Shown piece after piece: positions 8,531 to 15,313 of a stretch of DNA of 27,280 nucleotides; position 1 is the first letter of the stretch, and each line of letters opens with the position of its first letter. The notes below the pieces were generated by a model. That model searched no databases. It saw nothing but the letters and a program-made list of their open reading frames with translations, and was not told the origin of the DNA. This stretch comes from Bacteroidales bacterium UBA4353 (GTDB taxonomy: Bacteria; Bacteroidota; Bacteroidia; Bacteroidales; Paludibacteraceae), in the NCBI GenBank assembly GCA_002394025.1, contig DGSV01000117.1:1-27280 (forward strand). Direction: 5' to 3'. A program made the translations under genes and the position numbers.

Positions 8531-8989
8531 ATGAAAGCCACACACCATGTCACGCACACACATCAAGAACTCTATCGAAACACAATAGAGCAATATCACC
8601 ATGACATGAAAACCACGCATTTCAACACCATGATGAGCGAAGCTCGCTGGCTGATGATCTGCGTCAATGGCTATGTCACCGCATGCGACCCCGGCTGCAA
8701 TAACATATCATCATACTGCGGATATATCCTGCTAAACAAAGCCACCGTGGGGATGAACCTCAAAACAATAGTGAGCAACAAATGGTGGAAAAGTTCAATA
8801 GCACATCGTTTCAGCACACTCACTCTCAAAGAAGTAAATAACAATTCTATCACGATAGAATATGGCACACAGACTTTGACCATAACACAGAATGAGAGCA
8901 AGCACCTCGACCATGTACCCTTGGACTACGCCTATGCCGACATCTACATAGAACTGAGATACGACCTATACAAAAAAAGTCATTACTGA
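8531..8989 (+). CDS. Hypothetical protein, unrecognised
   Basis: A 152-residue frame following panC by 22 bases on the same strand. I recognise no family. The N-terminus is rich in His and Thr (MKATHHVTHTHQ), the middle has four close Cys residues (ICVNGYVTACDPGCNNISSYC), and the C-terminal part (SITIEYGTQTLTITQ, then a Tyr-rich segment) looks like beta-strand protein. No signal peptide or clear membrane segment is seen. The true start may be one of the later Met codons, at 8606 or 8630, since the first 25 residues are of unusual composition. It could be a lineage-specific gene in the panC transcript or a fortuitous frame; the filled space and ordered C-terminal half favour a gene. Confidence 0.45.
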   Translation: MKATHHVTHTHQELYRNTIEQYHHDMKTTHFNTMMSEARWLMICVNGYVTACDPGCNNISSYCGYILLNKATVGMNLKTIVSNKWWKSSIAHRFSTLTLKEVNNNSITIEYGTQTLTITQNESKHLDHVPLDYAYADIYIELRYDLYKKSHY

Positions 8990-9065
8990 GTGATTACATA
9001 ACACAGTCATAAACAAAAACTCTTAAGTATAAGTTCATTTCTGAAAATTTCAAAATAGTATAGAT

Positions 9066-9593
9066 ATGAATATTCTTTCATGGTTCGGCTGGAGAGTTGA
9101 ACATAGCGTTCCCAATCGCGAAAAATGTGTTATTTGCGTGGCACCTCACACGAGTAATACCGACCTTTGGGTTGGACTACTGGCTTTCGCGACTCTCAAA
9201 CGCGGTAAACCGCACTTCCTGATGAAAAAAGAGTGGTTCCGGTTCCCTCTGGGATGGTTCTTCCGCCTGCTCGGAGGCTTTCCTGTTGACCGCTCACAAC
9301 ACACATCCATCACCGACCAGATGGCTCAACATATCAAAACTACTGACCATTTCATCCTTGCGGTAACTCCTGAAGGAACACGCAAACCCAATGCCGACTG
9401 GAAGAAAGGCTTCTACTTCATAGCCTTGAAAGCCGAAGTGCCTATACAATTGGCATACATTGACTACAAAGAAAAACGCGTGGGAATAGGAAAAGAAATA
9501 ATGCCTTCGGGCGATGTCGAAGCTGACATAAAAAAAATCAAAGAATACTACAAAGGCTTTACCGGCAAACACCCCGAAAATTTCGTTGTATAA
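9066..9593 (+). CDS. PlsC-family acyltransferase (1-acyl-sn-glycerol-3-phosphate acyltransferase-like)
   Basis: Membrane-associated acyl transfer to a glycerolipid or a related acceptor. The 175-residue protein has the HX4D catalytic motif as HTSNTD (His28, Asp33), the acceptor-binding region around residues 71-76 (GFPVDR) and the EGTR motif at 103-106. It is short compared with usual PlsC (about 240 residues) because it lacks the N-terminal membrane helices, which puts it with the compact acyltransferases common in Bacteroidota. Its stop overlaps the next start by one base (TAATG), so it is translationally coupled to a family 2 glycosyltransferase. The true acceptor is unknown; ornithine or glycine lipids and glycolipids are alternatives to phosphatidate. 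Confidence 0.85.
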   Translation: MNILSWFGWRVEHSVPNREKCVICVAPHTSNTDLWVGLLAFATLKRGKPHFLMKKEWFRFPLGWFFRLLGGFPVDRSQHTSITDQMAQHIKTTDHFILAVTPEGTRKPNADWKKGFYFIALKAEVPIQLAYIDYKEKRVGIGKEIMPSGDVEADIKKIKEYYKGFTGKHPENFVV

Positions 9594-10489
9594 TGCTTAT
9601 AAGTGTAATCGTCTGTACATACAACCGCAGCGCATACCTCTATCGGTGCTTGTCGCTATTGGCACAGAACGACTATCATGGTTCATGGGAACTGATGGTC
9701 ATCAACAACAACTCCACAGACGACACAGCACAGGTCTGTGAGCGATTTGCCACGGCATACCCTAACGTCAACTACCACTACCACCTTGAGACAGAACAAG
9801 GTCTGTCACACGCACGCAACAGAGGCCTGAGGGAAGCGCACGGTGATTGGTACGTGTTCCTCGATGACGATGCCTACGTGGCTCACGACTATCTCACTAA
9901 TCTTGAGAAACACCTCCACAACGCTGATTTTGACGCTTTCGGAGGAAAGATAACACCACTCTTCGAACCCCATGCGCCACTATGGTATAGCCGCTGGTCA
10001 ATGGGCTTCGTGTCGGCGCTTGATATGGGAAATGAAAAACACTACTTCCCGCACGGCAAATTCCCCATAGGAGCCAATATGGGCTTGTCACGAAATGCTG
10101 TGAAACGCGTAGGTATGTTCAATACCACTCTCGGCAGAAACAAAAACAACCTGCTGGCCGGCGAGGAAAAGGATATCATCTACAGAATTGTTGATAACGG
10201 AATGACAGTAGCCTACCTACCGGATATCGAGGTGCAGCATGTTATTCCCGAACATCGCACCACCGACCAATTCATAGCCCGATTGGGATATGGCGTAGGA
10301 CAGAGCGAAAGACTGCGCACACAGGCTAACGGAGCTGTGGCATACTGCATTAGACTATGCTCCGAAGCCGTGAAATGGGGAGCCACGATAACAATAGCAG
10401 CATACTACACCATCACGGCACAATATCAAAAAGGACGCATACTACTGCTGTTCCGCAAAAACGTAACACAAGGACTGCTCGCAAAATGA
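9593..10489 (+). CDS. Family 2 glycosyltransferase
   Basis: GT-A fold transferase that moves a sugar from a nucleotide donor to a lipid- or glycan-linked acceptor. The 298-residue product begins directly with the fold: ISVIVCTYNR, then INNNSTDDT, the helix ARNRGLREAHGDW and the metal-binding FLDDD (Asp91-93). Further on are PIGANMGLSRNAVKRVG and AGEEKDIIYRI, which supply the region of the catalytic base. A C-terminal hydrophobic amphipathic segment (ITIAAYYTI) may contact the membrane. It overlaps the acyltransferase upstream (TAATG) and folK downstream (ATGA), so all three belong to one operon. Pairing with an acyltransferase suggests glycolipid synthesis, which is inference. Confidence 0.9.
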   Translation: MLISVIVCTYNRSAYLYRCLSLLAQNDYHGSWELMVINNNSTDDTAQVCERFATAYPNVNYHYHLETEQGLSHARNRGLREAHGDWYVFLDDDAYVAHDYLTNLEKHLHNADFDAFGGKITPLFEPHAPLWYSRWSMGFVSALDMGNEKHYFPHGKFPIGANMGLSRNAVKRVGMFNTTLGRNKNNLLAGEEKDIIYRIVDNGMTVAYLPDIEVQHVIPEHRTTDQFIARLGYGVGQSERLRTQANGAVAYCIRLCSEAVKWGATITIAAYYTITAQYQKGRILLLFRKNVTQGLLAK

Positions 10490-10947
10490 CATACCTCGCA
10501 TATCTCGGACTCGGAAGCAACATCGGTGAGCGTGAATTAAATATGCTCCTTGCTATACGGGAGCTGAAAAACAATGTCGGCACAATACTCCAGCAGTCAG
10601 AGCTCTACTACACCATGCCCGTGGATTTTGACTCCGAAAACTATTTCGTTAACCAAGTCGTTGCCATAGCCACACAACTTAACCCGCACCAATTACTGAC
10701 AACAACACAACGCATTGAACTCCTAATGGGTAGAGATACCAAAACCATTAACGGCATACACCGCGACAGAATCATAGACATAGACCTGCTCAAGATGTTC
10801 TCCCTCTGCGGTCACAACAGCTGCCAAATCACTATCAGCGATGAGCACCTCACCCTGCCACACCCTAAAATCGGACTGCGACCCTTTGTGACACTGCCTT
10901 TGTTGCAAATAGCCACTGCCCCTTGCCATTCCGAGGAAAAAATGTAA
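10486..10947 (+). CDS. folK: 2-amino-4-hydroxy-6-hydroxymethyldihydropteridine pyrophosphokinase
   Basis: Transfers pyrophosphate from ATP to 6-hydroxymethyl-7,8-dihydropterin in folate synthesis. The start is the ATG at 10486, which overlaps the stop of the glycosyltransferase (ATGA); the longer frame would run out of frame through that gene. The 153 residues carry the family hallmarks: LGLGSNIGE near the N-terminus, YFVNQVV, GRDTK, RIIDIDLL and the terminal LPHPKIGLRPFVTLPL. Length fits single-domain HPPK. Having a folate enzyme translationally coupled to lipid/glycan genes is an odd pairing, probably of expression convenience. Confidence 0.95.
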   Translation: MTYLAYLGLGSNIGERELNMLLAIRELKNNVGTILQQSELYYTMPVDFDSENYFVNQVVAIATQLNPHQLLTTTQRIELLMGRDTKTINGIHRDRIIDIDLLKMFSLCGHNSCQITISDEHLTLPHPKIGLRPFVTLPLLQIATAPCHSEEKM

Positions 10948-10952
10948 ATTTG
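10923..10952 (+). promoter_or_regulatory. Promoter before the tail-anchored protein and mutL
   Basis: TTG (10923-10925), a 19-base spacer and TAAATTTG (10945-10952) make a full Bacteroidota promoter. It is embedded in the end of folK; the -7 element begins with the folK stop codon. Transcription would start near 10959, 15 bases before the next ATG. Confidence 0.75.
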
Positions 10953-10973
10953 CATCTTAAATAAGTTACCATC

Positions 10974-11288
10974 ATGAGCATCCTATTCCCGAAACTCAAC
11001 AAACCCCGCGAGTGGGACTATCGCCCCATCTATTACGACCCTGAAAAAGAGCGCCGTAAAGAACGTCTGCGCGAACTTCAGGAAGAACGCCGCGAACGAG
11101 AGCTTGTCAGCGGAGAACGCAAGAGTCAAGCCGGTGAGGACTATCACCACGCGCTACAACGAGGCTCATTCCGCAATGCCGCGACACACCGAGAAAGCCA
11201 GCGAGTCAACGAAAGCCGGAAAACAAACACCAGATTTCTCATCATACTACTGGCATTGCTGATTATGGCATTCTTCTTTTGGCTCTAA
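10974..11288 (+). CDS. Small tail-anchored charged protein upstream of mutL
   Basis: A 104-residue protein of unknown function. The N-terminus MSILFPKLNKPREWDYRPIYYD is followed by a very charged, Arg/Glu-rich helix (about residues 24-50: EKERRKERLRELQEERRERE), a polar linker, and one hydrophobic segment at the extreme C-terminus (FLIILLALLIMAFFFWL). This layout predicts a cytoplasmic helical domain fixed to the inner membrane by a C-tail. I recall similar small proteins beside mutL in other Bacteroidales, so it is likely a real conserved gene. It has its own promoter at 10923-10952 and probably shares a transcript with mutL, 60 bases downstream, where no separate promoter is visible. Confidence 0.8.
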   Translation: MSILFPKLNKPREWDYRPIYYDPEKERRKERLRELQEERRERELVSGERKSQAGEDYHHALQRGSFRNAATHRESQRVNESRKTNTRFLIILLALLIMAFFFWL

Positions 11289-11348
11289 AAAGATGATATA
11301 GATACCTCTTCTAACAGCCACACTAAACACATAACCTGCTCATAACAA

Positions 11349-13208
11349 ATGTCCGACATCATACATCTGCTCCCCGACACCGTCGCCAACCAAATCGCCG
11401 CCGGAGAGGTCGTGCAGCGACCGTCTTCAGTACTCAAAGAACTAGTTGAGAACAGCTTAGACGCTGGAGCACAGCATATCGACATCATTGTGCGTGACGC
11501 AGGACGAACATTACTCAAAGTTATCGATGACGGCAAAGGCATGTCACCCACCGATGCCCGTATGGCTTTCGAACGGCACGCAACAAGCAAGATAAGCACT
11601 GCAACAGACCTCTTCAACCTGCAAACCATGGGCTTCCGAGGAGAAGCATTAGCATCAATAGCCGCTGTAAGCCAGGTAGATATGACAACACGCAGACCAG
11701 AAGACGAGCTGGGCACTAAAATAGAAATGGCTGGAGCGACAGTCATCAGCCAAGACTACTGCCAATGCCCATACGGAACAGCTATCGCCGTCAAAAACCT
11801 GTTCTTCAATACTCCGGCACGACGCAGATTTCTCAAAACCAATAGTACAGAACTAAAAAACCTCTTTCAGGACTTCTACAGAATAGCACTCGTATATCCA
11901 AAAGTGCATTTCACATTCACCGCCAACGACGAACAGGTATTCAACCTCGAACCCGGAACCACAAAACAACGCATAGCGCAGTTGCTCGGCAAAACAGGCA
12001 AGACAGACTTCTATAGCCAACTGCTAACCATAGACACCGAGACGGAACTGCTCAGCATCAAAGGCTATATAGGCAAACCCGAATCAGCCCAGAAAAGCCC
12101 TTATCAGTACCTGTTTGTTAACGGCAGGTATATGCGCCACCCGTACTTCCACAAAGCGGTGATTAACGCCTACCAAGGACTCATCGCCAACGACGTACAG
12201 CCCCACTACTTCATCTACTTCAGCATTGCCGCGCAAGACATCGACGTTAACATACACCCCACGAAAACGGAAATCAAATTCGCCGACGAACAATCAATAT
12301 GGCCCCTACTCTATGCCGCAGTTCGCGAAACACTGGGCAAATACGATGCACGGCCATCACTCGACTTCGACCAAACTGACGCACCGGACATACCAACCTA
12401 TGACCCGCGACGCAACGCCTCGCTCACGATGCCCTCAACAGGCTATGACGGATACGACCCTTTCAAAAGTTCTGAGCAAAGAACAGTGGATAAGGAACAA
12501 AGACATGAAAGTCAGAACAGGAACGGCAACCAGGAAACAAGACCTTGGAAACAAGAAACAGGTATCAGAAACCAAGACATACAAAACTGGCAGCGACTCT
12601 ACGAAGGATTTCAATCCCATAGCGAGCTTTCACAGCAACAACTCATCGAGCAGGACGATATAGCTCTCATCTGCCAGCTCGACAACAAATGGCTACTATG
12701 TCGCACCGCCACGGAACTCGTTCTGATAGACCAGCACCGGGCACATACTCGCGTGCTCTATGACCACTACACAACCCAAAGCGGAAAACAACAGGCGTCG
12801 CAGCAACTGCTATTCCCCGAACTATGGCAAATCAATATCGACAAAGCAGCCATAGTACGCGAAATGCTCGATGACATCAAGAGCCTCGGCTTCGAGATAC
12901 AGAAATTCGGCAACACGGCATTCAGCGTCACCGCTGTTCCGGCAGAATTGGGCGATGGAAACCCCATAGAAGCCCTCAACGATATACTCGCTACCGCTAC
13001 AGAACAAACAACCAATACCACACGACAACAAAAAATGGCATTGGCACTGGCACGTAACGCCGCAATAAGAGCAGGACAACAACTAAACGCCACACAACAA
13101 GCACAACTCCTTGAACAATGGCTCAAAACACCCATGAAAGCCATCACACCAGAAGGAAAGAATATTATGCTTACCATATCATTCAACGAAATAACACGAC
13201 GCATTTGA
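11349..13208 (+). CDS. mutL: DNA mismatch repair protein MutL
   Basis: ATPase that couples MutS mismatch recognition to strand removal. The 619-residue protein has all GHKL ATP-binding motifs: ELVENSLDAGA (31-41), DDGKGM (60-65) and GFRGEAL (95-101), then the transducer domain with FVNGRYMRHP and VNIHPTKTEIKF. Residues about 374-414 form a polar, Gln/Asn/Glu-rich linker. In the C-terminal dimerisation domain the endonuclease motif DQHAX2EX4E appears as DQHRAHTRVLYD (from Asp461), with both Glu positions changed, and the C-terminal motif is TPEGKN instead of CPHGRP. This suggests a nicking-deficient MutL; I believe related Bacteroidales have similar sequences. Transcription probably comes from 10923-10952. 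Confidence 0.96.
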   Translation: MSDIIHLLPDTVANQIAAGEVVQRPSSVLKELVENSLDAGAQHIDIIVRDAGRTLLKVIDDGKGMSPTDARMAFERHATSKISTATDLFNLQTMGFRGEALASIAAVSQVDMTTRRPEDELGTKIEMAGATVISQDYCQCPYGTAIAVKNLFFNTPARRRFLKTNSTELKNLFQDFYRIALVYPKVHFTFTANDEQVFNLEPGTTKQRIAQLLGKTGKTDFYSQLLTIDTETELLSIKGYIGKPESAQKSPYQYLFVNGRYMRHPYFHKAVINAYQGLIANDVQPHYFIYFSIAAQDIDVNIHPTKTEIKFADEQSIWPLLYAAVRETLGKYDARPSLDFDQTDAPDIPTYDPRRNASLTMPSTGYDGYDPFKSSEQRTVDKEQRHESQNRNGNQETRPWKQETGIRNQDIQNWQRLYEGFQSHSELSQQQLIEQDDIALICQLDNKWLLCRTATELVLIDQHRAHTRVLYDHYTTQSGKQQASQQLLFPELWQINIDKAAIVREMLDDIKSLGFEIQKFGNTAFSVTAVPAELGDGNPIEALNDILATATEQTTNTTRQQKMALALARNAAIRAGQQLNATQQAQLLEQWLKTPMKAITPEGKNIMLTISFNEITRRI

Positions 13209-13225
13209 TTTTTTTGAACCTTTTG

Positions 13226-13256
13226 TTGCGTAATTCACAATAAAATCGTATATTTG
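13226..13256 (+). promoter_or_regulatory. dnaN promoter
   Basis: TTG at 13226-13228 (part of TTGTTG), a 20-base spacer and TATATTTG (13249-13256) form a full promoter of the Bacteroidota type. The expected start is near 13263, about 30 bases before the dnaN ATG. Confidence 0.75.
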
Positions 13257-13293
13257 TAAACTGAAAAAGTGTAACAAACAAAAATCATAAACT

Positions 13294-14421
13294 ATGAATT
13301 TCACTATCAATAGCGGAGCGCTTTATTCTCAATTACAGATAGTAAGCCGCGTGTTGCAAGCCAAGAACACCATGTCAATCCTCAACGACTTCCTGTTTGA
13401 CATTCATGACGGCACGCTCACACTGCAAGCTTCCGACTCGGAAACAACACTCACGTCAACAATGGCTCTGGAGAACCATGAAGGAAACACAAAAGTCACT
13501 ATATCAGCGCAATGGCTCATGAACCTGCTCAAAGAATTCTCTGACCAGCCACTAACGTTCGACATAAATACCGACAACTTCCACATCACCATGTCATCAC
13601 CCAACGGACAATACCAACTCATGGGGCATAATGGTGACGAATATCCCAAAATGCGCAGCATGGAACAAAGTGAAGTCAATATGTTCAACATCAGCGCTCC
13701 TGTACTGCTCTCATGCATCAACCGTACTCTATTCAGCACCGCCAATGATGACCTCCGTCCCGTGATGAACGGCATCTATTTCGACCTTGATGTTGATAAA
13801 GGTACCGTAGTAGCCACCGATGCCCACAAACTCGTGAGACTCATCAACACCACTTTCCATGCCGACGCACCGACATCATTCATTCTTGCCAAAAAACCGG
13901 CAAACATACTGCGTGGCATACTGGGCAAAGAACAAGGCGACGTGCTTGTCACATTCGACAAAAAAAATATACTCTTCCAGACAGAAACTCTGACACTCAT
14001 CTGCCGCCAAATCGAAGGACGCTACCCCAACTACAACACCGTGATACCACAGAATAACTCACGCAACGTAGTCATCGACCGCCAGACACTCATCAGCGCA
14101 ATACGTCGCGTGGGCGTCAGCGCCAACGTAGCCAGCAACCTCATCAGACTATCAATATCCACCAACCAAGTGGACCTCGCAGCGCAAGACATAGAATTCT
14201 CTATTTCAGCACATGAGACGATTCCATGTCAATATGAAGGCGATCCCATAGAGATAGGATTTAAATGGACTTTCCTGCTCGACATACTCAATGCCATAGA
14301 ATGTGACGAAGTCATGATCAGCCTTGCAGACCACTCTCGTCCCGGACTCATACTGCCACTGCATAATGCCGACAACGAAGACCTTACAATGCTACTCATG
14401 CCCATGATGCTCAACGACTAA
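13294..14421 (+). CDS. dnaN: DNA polymerase III beta subunit (sliding clamp)
   Basis: Ring-shaped processivity factor that tethers DNA polymerase III and other partners to DNA. The 375-residue length fits the three-domain clamp: domain 1 begins MNFTINSGALYSQLQIVSRV and contains TLQASDSETTL; domain 2 contains NGIYFDLD and VVATDAHKLVRL; domain 3 ends with the typical LLMPMMLND in place of the LVMPMRL of E. coli. No truncation is seen. It is preceded by its own promoter at 13226-13256. It lies away from any visible dnaA or origin, and is followed by a DnaQ-like exonuclease, the order I recall for Bacteroides. Confidence 0.97.
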   Translation: MNFTINSGALYSQLQIVSRVLQAKNTMSILNDFLFDIHDGTLTLQASDSETTLTSTMALENHEGNTKVTISAQWLMNLLKEFSDQPLTFDINTDNFHITMSSPNGQYQLMGHNGDEYPKMRSMEQSEVNMFNISAPVLLSCINRTLFSTANDDLRPVMNGIYFDLDVDKGTVVATDAHKLVRLINTTFHADAPTSFILAKKPANILRGILGKEQGDVLVTFDKKNILFQTETLTLICRQIEGRYPNYNTVIPQNNSRNVVIDRQTLISAIRRVGVSANVASNLIRLSISTNQVDLAAQDIEFSISAHETIPCQYEGDPIEIGFKWTFLLDILNAIECDEVMISLADHSRPGLILPLHNADNEDLTMLLMPMMLND

Positions 14422-14453
14422 TAGAATAATCATAATCATCAACTGACAATCCC

Positions 14454-14500
14454 CAAGGCGGAGAGGTAAGATACCACACGGATCTCGCCACTCCGCCTTG
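14454..14500 (+). promoter_or_regulatory. Structured element between dnaN and the exonuclease gene
   Basis: CAAGGCGGAG (14454-14463) and CTCCGCCTTG (14491-14500) are perfect 10-base complements. The 27-base interior contains a small hairpin GGTA-AGA-TACC (14465-14475). There is no T-run directly after the right arm, only a later A-run, so it is a poor intrinsic terminator on +. It may be a weak terminator, a processing site or a translation-control structure for the exonuclease gene, whose ATG is 25 bases downstream. Confidence 0.5.
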
Positions 14501-14525
14501 ACGCTAAAAAAATACCACGCAAATC

Positions 14526-15311
14526 ATGAAACAAGACAAACCAATCGTGTTCTTCGACCTCGAGACAACAGGTCTCAACATCACCACCGACCGCATCGTG
14601 GAACTGAGCTACATCATAGTATATCCCGACGGAACTGAAGAGCGCAACACACAACGCTTTAACCCAACAATACCCATCCCGCCATCCACAACAGCAGTAC
14701 ACCACATCACTGATGATGACGTACGCGACTGCCCTACTTTCAAAGAAAAAGCCGAACAAATAGCACAAGTATTCACCGACTGCTACATAGCGGGATACAA
14801 TAGTGACCACTTCGACCTGCCACTACTCGCCGAAGAATTTATCAGAGCAGGAATAGACATCAACCTCAAAAATAATAAGACAATAGACGTACAAACCATT
14901 TTCTTCAAAAAAGAACCGCGAAACCTCAAAGCGGCATATAAATTCTATTGCGACAAAAACCTTGTGGACGCTCATTCGGCAAACGGCGATACACAAGCCA
15001 CATACGAGATATTCCAGGCTCAACTGCTGCGCTATCAAGACCTGCCTGAGGACATCAGCAAACTATCCAACTATACTACCGTCAAGCGAAATGCCGACTT
15101 CGCCGGACATCTCATTTATAACGACAAAAATATCATAGTATTCAATTTCGGTAAACATAAAGGTAAAGCTGTCACGGAAATCCTCGACAAAGAACCATCA
15201 TACTATGACTGGGTGATGCGCAGTGAATTCCCTGCCTTTACAAAAAAAATCCTCACCGAAATCCGCGATACTCACAATATCGAGAAACTCAAAGACAAGT
15301 ACAAGAAATAA
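14526..15311 (+). CDS. DnaQ-like 3'-5' exonuclease (DEDDh) with extra C-terminal domain
   Basis: Metal-dependent 3'-5' exonuclease of the polymerase III epsilon class. The 261-residue protein shows Exo I FDLETTGL (Asp11, Glu13), Exo II YNSDHFDLPLL (Asp97) and Exo III HSANGD (His150, Asp155), the complete DEDDh set. After residue 190 a separate small domain, FNFGKHKGKAVTEIL...EPSYYDWVM, resembles DUF3820-type sequences. Co-direction with dnaN suggests proofreading or repair with the clamp, but it may be a stand-alone exonuclease. No canonical clamp-binding motif was recognised by eye. The next gene begins after two bases, so they share a transcript. Confidence 0.88.
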   Translation: MKQDKPIVFFDLETTGLNITTDRIVELSYIIVYPDGTEERNTQRFNPTIPIPPSTTAVHHITDDDVRDCPTFKEKAEQIAQVFTDCYIAGYNSDHFDLPLLAEEFIRAGIDINLKNNKTIDVQTIFFKKEPRNLKAAYKFYCDKNLVDAHSANGDTQATYEIFQAQLLRYQDLPEDISKLSNYTTVKRNADFAGHLIYNDKNIIVFNFGKHKGKAVTEILDKEPSYYDWVMRSEFPAFTKKILTEIRDTHNIEKLKDKYKK

Positions 15312-15313
15312 TT

